Positions 8,076 through 15,943 of a DNA stretch of 64,000 nucleotides are shown here, one piece after another (within the stretch, counting starts at the first letter, position 1; each line of letters begins with the position of its first letter). The DNA is taken from contig CP070763.1 in NCBI GenBank assembly GCA_020349025.1, positions 2,890,704 to 2,954,703 of the forward strand. Reading direction: 5' to 3'. This DNA comes from Candidatus Latescibacterota bacterium (GTDB taxonomy: Bacteria > Krumholzibacteriota > Krumholzibacteriia > G020349025). The notes beneath the pieces were generated by a model. It did not search any database and was not told the DNA's origin. It saw nothing but the letters and a program-made list of their open reading frames with translations. A program made the translations under genes and the position numbers.

Positions 8076-9731
8076 ATGGTTTCCCAGAACACGGCAGCTG
8101 GCGAGTGCGACGTGCTCGTCATCGGTTCCGGCGTCGGGGGCCTCCTGACGGCGTTGAAGGCGGCTCGCCTGGGCCGCGTGGTGGTGGTCACCAAGCGCGC
8201 CGCCATGGAATCCACGACGCGCTACGCCCAGGGGGGCATCGCTTCGGTCATGGATGGGAGCGATTCCTACGCCGCGCACGTCGAAGACACGCTGGCGGCA
8301 GGAGCGGGAATCTGTCGCGCCAGCGTCGTCGAAATGGTGGTGCAATCCGGCCCGCGTGCCATCCGTGAGCTCATGCAGCTCGGAGCGCGCTTCTCCACGC
8401 AACACGATTCCAGCGCGCTGGAGCTCGGCCGGGAGGGGGGACACTCGGCCAATCGGATCGTGCACTTCAAGGACGTCACGGGACGCGAAGTGGAGCGGGC
8501 GCTCTACGCGGCCGTGCGCGCCGAGCCACGCATCACCCTGCTCGAAGACACGCTGGCCGTGAACCTTCTCGGAGGACGCCGGAGTGTCGCCTGCGATCAG
8601 GACGCTGCGATCGAGGGCGCGTACGTCATGAACGCGGAAGGCGGCATCACGCCGTTCATGGCGCGCGTGACGGTGCTGGCGACCGGCGGCTGTGGCAAGG
8701 CGTATCTTTACACCTCGAACCCCGACGTCGCGACGGGCGATGGCATCGCGCTCGCGTTTCGTGCGGGCGCACGCGTGGCGAACATGGAGTTCGTCCAGTT
8801 TCATCCGACCTGCCTTTACGATCCGGCCGGGAGCCGGTTTCTCGTCAGTGAGGCGGTGCGCGGTGAGGGGGCGCTGCTGCGCAACGCGGCGGGGGAGGAG
8901 TTCATGGCGCGCTACGACGCGCGGCGCGAGCTGGCGCCACGCGACGTCGTTGCCCGCGCGATCGACCAGGAGATGAAGCGGCGCGGTGACAAGTGCGTCC
9001 ATCTCGACGTGCGCCACCGCGGTGTCGATTTCCTCCGACGCCGCTTTCCCAACATCTACGCCACCTGCGAGGAGATGGGGTTGCGGATGGAGAAGGACCT
9101 CGTCCCAGTTGTTCCCGCCGCCCACTACATGTGCGGTGGCATCGTGGTCGACGTGCATGGGCGCACCGATTTGCGCGCCCTGTACGCAGTCGGCGAAACC
9201 AGCTGCTCCGGGTTGCACGGCGCCAACCGCCTCGCCTCCAACTCGCTCCTCGAGGCGCTCGTGTTTGCGGAGAACGTCGTCGCCGACATCGAGGCGCGCG
9301 GGATGCCACCGATGCCGCGAGCCGCACCTCCCTGGTCGGCCGCCGGCACGACTCCGAGCTTCGAAACCGTGGTTCTCGACCACGATTGGGACGCGGTGCG
9401 ACGCTTGTTGTGGGATTACGTCGGTATCGTGCGCAGCGACGAGCGCCTCGAGCTGGCGGCGGCACGGCTGGGGCTGATGCGAGAGGCCATCGAAGGCTAC
9501 TACTGGCGCTACCGCTTGTCCTCCGACCTCGTCGAGCTCCGTAACCTCGCGCTCGTCGGGGAACTCATCGTACGCTGCGCGCGCTTCCGGCGCGAAAGTC
9601 GCGGCCTGCACCACACGCTCGATTGGCCACAGACGAGCTCGGAGTTCCAGGGCGATAGCATGGTCTCGCGCTTTGCGGGACCCAGCCTGCTCGGTACCGA
9701 CGAGCCGCTGGTGACCGCTGCGGGTGGGTGA
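8076..9731 (+). CDS. nadB: L-aspartate oxidase NadB
   Basis: NadB oxidises L-aspartate to iminoaspartate, the first step of de novo NAD synthesis, using FAD. The 551-residue product opens with the dinucleotide fold VLVIGSGVGGLLTAL, then RYAQGGIASVM, which marks NadB within the fumarate reductase/succinate dehydrogenase flavoprotein family, then HPTCLYDPAG, SEAVRGEGALL and HYMCGGI, and a C-terminal helical domain. Length is typical (about 530-550). The ATG at 8076 follows GGGAGAAG. No nadA or nadC is in the window. The next gene starts three bases after its stop, so they probably share a transcript. Confidence 0.96.
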   Translation: MVSQNTAAGECDVLVIGSGVGGLLTALKAARLGRVVVVTKRAAMESTTRYAQGGIASVMDGSDSYAAHVEDTLAAGAGICRASVVEMVVQSGPRAIRELMQLGARFSTQHDSSALELGREGGHSANRIVHFKDVTGREVERALYAAVRAEPRITLLEDTLAVNLLGGRRSVACDQDAAIEGAYVMNAEGGITPFMARVTVLATGGCGKAYLYTSNPDVATGDGIALAFRAGARVANMEFVQFHPTCLYDPAGSRFLVSEAVRGEGALLRNAAGEEFMARYDARRELAPRDVVARAIDQEMKRRGDKCVHLDVRHRGVDFLRRRFPNIYATCEEMGLRMEKDLVPVVPAAHYMCGGIVVDVHGRTDLRALYAVGETSCSGLHGANRLASNSLLEALVFAENVVADIEARGMPPMPRAAPPWSAAGTTPSFETVVLDHDWDAVRRLLWDYVGIVRSDERLELAAARLGLMREAIEGYYWRYRLSSDLVELRNLALVGELIVRCARFRRESRGLHHTLDWPQTSSEFQGDSMVSRFAGPSLLGTDEPLVTAAGG

Positions 9732-9734
9732 ACG

Positions 9735-10487
9735 ATGAGCTCTCCCGAGTCGTGGTATGTGCGCGCCTTCGACGACGTCTACCTGGAAGTGTATGCGCAC
9801 CGGGATGCGGACGAAGCGGAACGAGTCACGCACGCACTCCTCGAGCCACTCGGCCTGCGCGGCAGACGGGTGCTTGACCTCGCGTGTGGCGCAGGACGCT
9901 ACACGCGCGCGCTCGCTGCACGTGGCGCGCGCGTCGTCGGGCTCGACCTGTCAAGCGCACTCCTGAACTCTGCACTCGAGTCCACACACGCTGGCGCAGC
10001 GTTCGTGCGTGGTGACATGTTGCGTCTACCCTTGCGCTCCGCCTCGTGTCATCTCGTCCTCAGCATGTTCACGAGCTTCGGGTACTTGGCGACTTCGGAT
10101 GAGGATCAGGCCATGTTGGGTGAGGTGCGTCGCGTCCTGCGCGACGATGGCTGCTTCCTTCTCGATTTCTTCAACGCCGCTCGCGTCCGACGCACGTTGG
10201 TGCCGGAGACGCGTCGCCGCGCTGGTCGCTTCGACGTCCTGGAACGCCGCTCGATCGACGCCTCGACGAACAGTGTCGTCAAGGAGATCGAGCTGCGGTC
10301 GGGGGGAAAGACCTATGCGTACCGCGAGGTGGTGCGCCTGTGGTCGCGGCCGCAGCTGGAGAAGGCGTTGTGCGCCGCGGGCCTGCGTGTGGATCGCGTC
10401 TGGGGCGACTACGAGGCGAGCGCGTTCGATCCGGAAGAGAGTGAACGCTTGCTGCTCCTGGCGCGCTCTGCGCCACTTCCAGGGTGA
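9735..10487 (+). CDS. Class I SAM-dependent methyltransferase
   Basis: A 250-residue Rossmann-fold methyltransferase of unknown substrate. The SAM-binding motif I is VLDLACGAGRYTRAL, with VVGLDLS as motif II and a FTSFGYLA segment in the position of the post-II acceptor region; the C-terminal half is typical of the methyltransferase 11/25 families. The start ATG at 9735 lies three bases after nadB's stop, behind a G-rich GGGTGGGTG. Nothing in the sequence gives the acceptor molecule; the neighbourhood (NAD and bacillithiol synthesis) does not help either. Confidence 0.85.
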   Translation: MSSPESWYVRAFDDVYLEVYAHRDADEAERVTHALLEPLGLRGRRVLDLACGAGRYTRALAARGARVVGLDLSSALLNSALESTHAGAAFVRGDMLRLPLRSASCHLVLSMFTSFGYLATSDEDQAMLGEVRRVLRDDGCFLLDFFNAARVRRTLVPETRRRAGRFDVLERRSIDASTNSVVKEIELRSGGKTYAYREVVRLWSRPQLEKALCAAGLRVDRVWGDYEASAFDPEESERLLLLARSAPLPG

Positions 10488-10493
10488 TACACT
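10485..10493 (+). promoter_or_regulatory. Possible extended -10 promoter of the bacillithiol operon
   Basis: TGATACACT fits an extended -10 (TG-n-TAnnnT) and lies across the end of the methyltransferase gene, 15 bases before the bshC start. GGCGGAGG follows it as ribosome binding site. No good -35 lies 16-18 bases upstream, so this is tentative. Confidence 0.35.
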
Positions 10494-10508
10494 CCCGGCG
10501 GAGGTCGT

Positions 10509-12038
10509 ATGCACGTGGCGGAACGATTGCCGTGGTCCGAAACGGGCTGGAGCCGCATCGCCGCGGCGCACGTCGAGGAACAGCTTCCGGAGGCGCTGCA
10601 GGCGCCTGGGCTCTCGACGCATCCGGGACCAGTGCGCGAAGCGATGCCGGAGTCGCTCGTCGCGGCGCTGTCCGCCTCGCCACGGCCGGAGTTGCGGCGC
10701 TCCTGGGAACGGCTTGCGGATCCGAAGGCACGCGTCGTGGTCACGGGCCAGCAACCGGGGTGCGCCGGAGGCGTGCTCCTGGTTCTCTACAAGGCGGCCA
10801 CCGCCGTGGCCTTGGCCCGGCGGGCGGAAAGGGCACGTGGGTCTCCAGTCGTGCCGGTCTTCTGGAACGCGACCGACGACGTGGATTTCGACGAGATTGC
10901 GCGCGTCGGCTGGCCCGACGCCCACGGCAACCTGCTTTTTCTCGAGCTCCCGCGTGCGTCCAGGCGCAGTCAAGCGTGGGTCGGCGATCTGCCCGCCGAG
11001 GGCGACGCGAAGGCGACGAGGGCAGCAGTGGAGATGCTCGCACCATCCGCGCGGCGCCAGGTGGAAGCGCTGCTGCCGGAGAACGCGGCGGACCACGGCG
11101 AGTGGGTCGGGCTCTTCCTGCACAACCTGCTGCCCGAGCTCGCCATCCTGGATGCGCGCAACCCCGCGCTTCGCGCCTGCGCCGCGCCGCTCTTCAAGCG
11201 CTACCTTGAGATGCATGAGCACGCCGCACGCCTGGTGGAGGAGTCGTCGCGCCGGCTCGAGGCGGCGGGGTTCGAGCGCGTCCTGTCGGCGGCAAGCACG
11301 CGCATGGCGCTGTTTCTGATGCACCAGGGTCAGCGTCTCAAGGTGGATGGAGATCCTGCGCCCCTTCTCCAGGCTCTGGACAACTCGCCGGAGAGCGTGG
11401 CGCCGAACGTCATGCTGCGCCCGCTCGTTCAAGATCTCCTGCTGCCGGTGATTGCCACTGTCGTGGGGCCGGCGGAAATCGGTTATCTGCTGCAGCTGCG
11501 CGCCGTGCGCGCGGCGTTGGAGGTTCCAGAACCCGCTGTGGTTCCGCGCCTGACTCTCACACTGCTCGAGAAAGCGGGCTGGGAAGCGGGGAGGAAGCTG
11601 CGCATCCCCGCCGCCGCGCTCCTGGCGGACGACGATCGTGTCTTGCGCGATGTCGCACGCGCACGCGGGAGCGCGCAGCTGCAAGATGTCGATGCTGCTT
11701 TCGAAGCGCTGAGCAACGCGCTGCAGCCGCTCCAGCAGGACGGGGCCTACGCCACCGGGGTCACGCGGGCGCTGAAACGGACGCGAGGAGTGCGCGCCGA
11801 TCTCGAACGCCACGTCGAGGATGTCGCCCTGCAAAAGCTGCTGGCCGAGGAGCCGGGTCTGGCCGCGCTCCAGACGTGCGTGCGGCCGCGTGGCCGCGCG
11901 CAGGAGCGCGTGCTCGCGGTGCTCTGGCTGCTCGCACGCTGGGGGCGCGACACGGGCCCGCGTCTGCTCGAGCTGGCGGAGGCGCATCTCGACGCGCTCG
12001 AGCGCCGGGCGTTGGAGCATCAGATCGTCGTGGATTGA
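10509..12038 (+). CDS. bshC: Bacillithiol biosynthesis cysteine-adding enzyme BshC
   Basis: BshC adds cysteine to GlcN-malate, the last step of bacillithiol synthesis. The 509-residue product has the family signature VVTGQQPGCAGGVLLVLYKA near residue 80 and PVFWNATDDVDFDEI near residue 115, followed by a long helical C-terminal half, as in characterised BshC. The usual G-L-L-T-G after GQQPG is here CAGG, a mild variation. The ATG at 10509 follows a strong GGAGG. It is the first gene of a bshC-bshB1-bshA set; the complete set gives confidence that the low-molecular-weight thiol of this organism is bacillithiol. Confidence 0.93.
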   Translation: MHVAERLPWSETGWSRIAAAHVEEQLPEALQAPGLSTHPGPVREAMPESLVAALSASPRPELRRSWERLADPKARVVVTGQQPGCAGGVLLVLYKAATAVALARRAERARGSPVVPVFWNATDDVDFDEIARVGWPDAHGNLLFLELPRASRRSQAWVGDLPAEGDAKATRAAVEMLAPSARRQVEALLPENAADHGEWVGLFLHNLLPELAILDARNPALRACAAPLFKRYLEMHEHAARLVEESSRRLEAAGFERVLSAASTRMALFLMHQGQRLKVDGDPAPLLQALDNSPESVAPNVMLRPLVQDLLLPVIATVVGPAEIGYLLQLRAVRAALEVPEPAVVPRLTLTLLEKAGWEAGRKLRIPAAALLADDDRVLRDVARARGSAQLQDVDAAFEALSNALQPLQQDGAYATGVTRALKRTRGVRADLERHVEDVALQKLLAEEPGLAALQTCVRPRGRAQERVLAVLWLLARWGRDTGPRLLELAEAHLDALERRALEHQIVVD

Positions 12039-12052
12039 GGGGCGGAGTCATC

Positions 12053-12787
12053 ATGCAGGAGAGACTCGACGTCATTGCGTTTGCGCCACACCCGGACGAC
12101 GCCGAAGCGGCTTGCGGCGGCCTCCTCGCGAAGCTGGCGGGCTTCGGTTATCGGGTGGCGATCTGTGATCTCACGCGCGGCGAGCTCGCCACGAATGGAA
12201 CAGTGGCGGAGCGTCGGGCGGAAGCGGCGGCAGCGTCGCGCGCGCTCCGCTTGGCCTCACGTCTGAATCTCGAGCTTCCGGATGGCGGGATTCGCGCCCA
12301 CGCGGAGGAGCAGCTTGGTCGCGTCGTGGCTCTCCTGCGCGCGTCGCAACCGCGCGTGATCATCGGGCCACACGAGGCGGCGCGCCATCCGGATCACCTG
12401 GAGACGCATGGGCTCGTCCGGCAGGCGCAGTTCTGGTGCGGCGTCGCGCGCCGCTTTCCCGACCTGCCGCCGGTGCAACGCCCGCTGCTTCTGAGGGCGC
12501 TCGACTATCACGGCATGACGCCCTCCTTCGTGGTCGACATCAGCGAGCAGCTGGATGCGAAGCTCCAGGCCCTGCGCTGCTATCGCTCGCAGTTCGAGCG
12601 CGGAGCCGACAGCGCTCCGACGTTGCTCAACGATCCCGCCTACCTGGAACGGATCGTGACCAACGCGCGCACGTACGGACAGCTCATCGGACGACGCGCG
12701 GGCGAGCCGTACGCAATCGATAGCGCCGTGATGCTGGACGACCCGATTGCCGTTTTGGCGCCCGAGAACTCGGAGGTGCGGGCATGA
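12053..12787 (+). CDS. bshB1: Bacillithiol biosynthesis deacetylase BshB1
   Basis: A 244-residue LmbE/PIG-L zinc deacetylase that removes acetyl from GlcNAc-malate. AFAPHPDDAEAACGG at the N-terminus carries the His-Asp-Asp metal motif and HEAARHPDHLETHGLV the third histidine region; RGELATNGTVAERRAEA is typical of the BshB1 branch. The ATG at 12053 lies 14 bases after bshC, behind GGCGGAG. The stop overlaps the bshA start by four bases. Assignment to bacillithiol rather than another glycosyl-amide pathway rests on the flanking bshC and bshA. Confidence 0.94.
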   Translation: MQERLDVIAFAPHPDDAEAACGGLLAKLAGFGYRVAICDLTRGELATNGTVAERRAEAAAASRALRLASRLNLELPDGGIRAHAEEQLGRVVALLRASQPRVIIGPHEAARHPDHLETHGLVRQAQFWCGVARRFPDLPPVQRPLLLRALDYHGMTPSFVVDISEQLDAKLQALRCYRSQFERGADSAPTLLNDPAYLERIVTNARTYGQLIGRRAGEPYAIDSAVMLDDPIAVLAPENSEVRA

Positions 12788-13944
12788 GAGTCGGAATCAC
12801 ATGTCACACCGGCTCGGGTGGAAGCGGCGTCCTGGCGACCGAGCTCGGTGTTCGCCTCGCCGAGCGCGGACACGAAGTGCACTTCATCACGCGGGAGACT
12901 CCTTTTCGACTCCGCGGCTACGTCGAAAACGTCTTCCTGCATCAGGTCGAGGCGGTGTACTACCCGCTCTTCCAGGAGCCGCCCCACACGCTATCGCTGG
13001 CAGCGAAGATGGCCAAGGTCGCGCTCTCCTATTCGCTCGACGTGCTGCACGTGCACTATGCGATCCCACACGCGGTCAGCGCCTATCTGGCGAAGCAGAT
13101 GCTCCAACCGCACCCGATCGGCGTGGTGACGACGCTACACGGCACCGACATCACGCTGGTCGGCAACCAACCGGACTTCCAGGGCATCACGCGCTTCTGC
13201 ATCGACGCGAGCGACCGGGTGACGGCGGTGTCCGGCTTCCTGCGCGACGAAACCCTGCGCACGTTCCAGGTACAGCGCGGCGTCCGCGTGATCCACAACT
13301 TCGTCGATTGCGAACGCTTCCATCCGACCTCAAACCCGGAGCTGCGACGGCGATTCGTTGCCGACGACGAGTTCCTGCTCATGCACGCCTCGAACTTCCG
13401 ACCCGTCAAGAACATCCGCACGTTGATCGAGGTGTTCAGTCGCATCGAGCGTCAGGTTCGAGCGCGACTGGTTCTGATCGGTGAGGGCCCCGACCTGACC
13501 TTCGCGCAGACGCGGATCGCCGAGCTCGGTTTGAGCGATCGCGTCGTGTTCCTGGGCAACCAGGAGTGCATCGAGGAGCTGCTGCCGCTCGCCGATCTCT
13601 TTCTGCTGCCGAGCCACCACGAGAGCTTCGGCCTCGTCGCACTCGAGGCGATGGCGTGTGGAACGGTCGTCCTCGCCAGCTCGGTGGGGGGGACCAGCGA
13701 GGTCGTCGATTCCGGACGCAACGGCTTCCTGTGCGCACCGACCGAGGTCGAGCGCTGGGTAGGGACCGCGGTCGGCATCCTCCAAGATCCCGCGCGCCGT
13801 GCGCAGATGCAGCTCGCGGCGCGTGAGACCGCGAGCGAGCGCTTCTGTCGGGAGCGTCTGATCGAGGAGTACGAGGAGGAGTACGCGGCTGCCGTACGGC
13901 AGGCTGCCGCCGCACACGTTGACAGCACGCCGGGGCGTTCCTAA
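12784..13944 (+). CDS. bshA: N-acetyl-alpha-D-glucosaminyl L-malate synthase BshA
   Basis: BshA (GT4) transfers GlcNAc from UDP-GlcNAc to L-malate, the first step of bacillithiol synthesis. The 386-residue product starts MRVGITCHTGSGGSGVLATE, which matches BshA in position and sequence, has HVHYAIPHAVSAYLAKQM in the N-terminal half, TLHGTDITLVG after it and the GT-B EX7E motif in HHESFGLVALEAM near the C-terminus. It begins inside the stop of bshB1 (ATGA overlap). Its last 26 bases contain a good promoter for the next gene (see 13919). Confidence 0.95.
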   Translation: MRVGITCHTGSGGSGVLATELGVRLAERGHEVHFITRETPFRLRGYVENVFLHQVEAVYYPLFQEPPHTLSLAAKMAKVALSYSLDVLHVHYAIPHAVSAYLAKQMLQPHPIGVVTTLHGTDITLVGNQPDFQGITRFCIDASDRVTAVSGFLRDETLRTFQVQRGVRVIHNFVDCERFHPTSNPELRRRFVADDEFLLMHASNFRPVKNIRTLIEVFSRIERQVRARLVLIGEGPDLTFAQTRIAELGLSDRVVFLGNQECIEELLPLADLFLLPSHHESFGLVALEAMACGTVVLASSVGGTSEVVDSGRNGFLCAPTEVERWVGTAVGILQDPARRAQMQLAARETASERFCRERLIEEYEEEYAAAVRQAAAAHVDSTPGRS

Positions 13945-13947
13945 AGT
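13919..13947 (+). promoter_or_regulatory. Sigma-70-type promoter directly before the selenoprotein candidate
   Basis: TTGACA at 13919-13924 and TAAAGT at 13942-13947 are separated by 17 bases. Transcription would begin about 13954, and the ATG of the next gene is at 13955, so the mRNA may lack a 5' leader. The box lies across the end of bshA. Confidence 0.6.
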
Positions 13948-13954
13948 TGACGGG

Positions 13955-14983
13955 ATGGTACGCTCGATTCCTCGACGCGTTTGGAACCGCATGCGAAGCA
14001 CTTCCTCGCTCGCGCTCCTGCTCTTTTTCCTGGCCTGGACCGGGCTCAGCGGTTGTGGGCAGGAGGATGCGTCCGAGCTTCTCGTCACCTATTCGGCCGA
14101 TTGCCAGGCGTATCTGGAACCGTGCGGCTGACGTTCCGGCCGCCTCGGTGGCCTCGCCCGGCGGGCGAGAGTTCTCAGACCCCTCCTCAAACGCTACGAA
14201 CATCACCTCTTCGTCGACGCGGGCGGATGGTCGGAGCGACGCGCTGAGGAGCGTGCGCTCCGCTCGCGCCTCTTCCTGGAGGGGATGGAGGAGTTGGGGC
14301 TCCAGGTCGCCAACGTGGCAGGGCGCGACCTGATCGTCGGCCCCGATGCGATGACACGCATGCAGCAGGAACTCGACTTGCAGTTCGTGAGCGCCAACAT
14401 CCTCGTGGATGGAAAGCCGCTCCTGAAGCCGTACATCATCCTGAGCAAGCGGCTCGGCGATCGCGAGGTGCGTATCGGGATCACGGGCGTGACGATGAAG
14501 TCGCGCTCGGCCGTCGAGGCGTGGCCCGACGCCAACCTGGAGTTCCAGGATGCGAGCGAAGCGGCGCGCGAGGTGCTGGAAGTCCTGCGAACCCAGACCG
14601 ATGTTCGCATCCTCCTGGCCCACCTGACCACGGCGGCTTTGGAAGAGCTCCACGCCGAGATGCCATTCGGCTACGATCTGCTGGTCAGCAGCACCGGAGA
14701 GCTGCGCGAGACGACTCCGATTGGCGAGACTCCCGTCGTGCTGTCACCGGGAAGCCGCGGCAAGCACTTGGCGTGGCTCAACCTGCGCTTCGAGCGCCCC
14801 GGGTCGGTGCATGTCACCGGTGGTGAAGTGCTGCGGCTCGACCAGAAGATCGAGGACGATGCGGAGATGGCTGCGCGCGTTGCGCAGATGAAAGAACAGC
14901 TCGCGGCGCGCCCGGCAGCGGGCGAGGGCCGCGTCACGACCAGCGAGGCCCCCCTCCCGACCGCCGACGGTCCCTCTCCTTGA
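13955..14983 (+). CDS. Probable selenoprotein: UshA-like lipoprotein read through an in-frame TGA
   Basis: A single frame of 343 codons is interrupted only by TGA at 14129-14131. Before it the product has a signal peptide and lipobox (TGLSGC, Cys34) and then LVTYSADCQAYLEPCG; after it the frame goes on with RSGRLGGLARRARVL and about 280 more residues with the G/C-rich third positions of the neighbours. As I know the UshA/5'-nucleotidase-like relatives, this block reads PCGC...GGLARR, with Cys where the TGA stands, so Sec59 would replace a conserved cysteine next to Cys50 and Cys57. The usual metallophosphatase DxH is D-C-Q here, so phosphatase activity is doubtful; a redox role is inference. 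A second ATG at 13991 could also start it. TGA is a stop elsewhere in the window. If it is not selenocysteine, the gene is broken. Confidence 0.75.
14129..14167 (+). promoter_or_regulatory. Candidate bacterial SECIS hairpin after the in-frame TGA
   Basis: Just 3' of the TGA, 14137-14138 can pair with 14166-14167, 14140-14144 with 14160-14164, and 14147-14148 with 14158-14159, with one G-G mismatch and a two-base bulge. This leaves a nine-base loop at 14149-14157 that begins TGG, starting 17 bases after the TGA; bacterial SelB-binding hairpins commonly have a G among the first loop bases at about 16-37 bases. A shorter competing pair of hairpins (14138-14143 with 14148-14153, and 14153-14159 with 14163-14169) can also form. 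Confidence 0.4.
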
Positions 14984-15086
14984 CCCCCTCATTCCGGCGA
15001 AAGCTCCCATGCCCGTGTGGGTTGCGCGCGCAGGCGCGTCGTATTAACATTCGATGTCTTGCGGCTGCCCAGGTGGAGGTCCGTAA

Positions 15087-15893
15087 TTGCATTATTCTCA
15101 GATAGTTACAAAATCGGGTTGGGTTCGTCGTGGAGCCCCTCTGGCTCTCCTCCTCCTGGCGCCCAGCCTCGCCATGGCCCGCGACCTTCTGGTCGTGTCG
15201 GGTGGCGTGGCTGCACCGGTGGGGGACACGGCCAGCTTCGCCGATCCGGGCGGGACCTTCGCACTGCGCTGGCGCCACTACAACCGCGGCCGCACGGCAT
15301 GGGAGCTCAGCTTTGGCTACAACCAGAACAAGCTCCAGGGTGCGGTGCAGGACACGATCGCTTCGATGGAGGCGCTCGTTCGTCAGAAGAATCTCTTGGC
15401 GCAGCAGCAAGGAGGCCCGGGGCGCGGCCACGTGATCGCCGAGTTCGGCACGCTCGAGATCTACAGCTTGAACCTCAACATTCTCTACCGCGTGTCGCAG
15501 CGCTCACGTTTCTCGCCCGTGCTCTCGGTGGGAGGCGGGCTGTACAACTGGCGCGTTCCGTTCAAGATCCAGTTCTTCGACGTGCCGTCTTTCGGAGAAC
15601 AGCACCCCTACGATCCCATCGGGACGGATCCTCCAGTCTATTCCTTCATCTTCGACGAGCGCTGGGTGGCGCAGACGATCGACTACACCAAGCATGAGTG
15701 GGCGGGAGGCTTGAACGCAGCGCTCGCTCTCGATCTTCGTGTTTCGCGCAGCTTCTCCGTTGAGGTGGAAGGGCGCACTCACCTCATCTTCTCGTCCGGC
15801 AAGGGCAACTCGGAAGAGCAGATCGACAACCAGGACTACCTGGACAACATGGTCCTGTTCTACTTGCAGGGTGGCTTCTCGTACCGCTTCTGA
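15087..15893 (+). CDS. Outer-membrane beta-barrel protein, unknown function
   Basis: A 268-residue exported protein. A signal peptide with hydrophobic core APLALLLLAPSLAMA ends near residue 32. The rest alternates short polar and aromatic strands (FALRWRHYNRGRTAWELSFG and similar) and ends in Tyr-Arg-Phe, the C-terminal phenylalanine signature recognised by the Bam complex. I recognise no specific family; it resembles the OmpW/outer-membrane-beta-barrel group of about eight strands. The start is TTG at 15087, eight bases after a good GGAGG at 15074-15078; no ATG in the frame precedes the signal peptide. It follows the selenoprotein candidate by 103 bases and converges with the PDZ gene. Confidence 0.75.
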   Translation: MHYSQIVTKSGWVRRGAPLALLLLAPSLAMARDLLVVSGGVAAPVGDTASFADPGGTFALRWRHYNRGRTAWELSFGYNQNKLQGAVQDTIASMEALVRQKNLLAQQQGGPGRGHVIAEFGTLEIYSLNLNILYRVSQRSRFSPVLSVGGGLYNWRVPFKIQFFDVPSFGEQHPYDPIGTDPPVYSFIFDERWVAQTIDYTKHEWAGGLNAALALDLRVSRSFSVEVEGRTHLIFSSGKGNSEEQIDNQDYLDNMVLFYLQGGFSYRF

Positions 15894-15907
15894 TCGGGTT
15901 GAATACA

Positions 15908-15922
15908 GTGTGCGCCGCACAC
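15908..15922. terminator. Possible bidirectional hairpin between convergent genes
   Basis: GTGTGC at 15908-15913 and GCACAC at 15917-15922 form a six-base-pair stem with a three-base loop in the 50-base space between two convergent genes. There is no T-run, so termination is only suggested by position. Confidence 0.3.
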
Positions 15923-15943
15923 CGCCCGCCAGGCGGCTGGAGG

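Noticed and set aside
13955..14131. Short 58-residue lipoprotein ending at TGA, with a separate downstream gene starting at 14285
   Set aside because: The frame and coding pattern continue through 14132-14284 and encode the conserved GGLARRA block before any start codon, so two separate genes would leave the conserved part untranslated.
13955..14983. TGA reassigned as an amino acid code (genetic code 4 or 25)
   Set aside because: TGA ends several genes with clear families here (for example lpxD, lpxC, bshB1, panE), so it is a stop in general.
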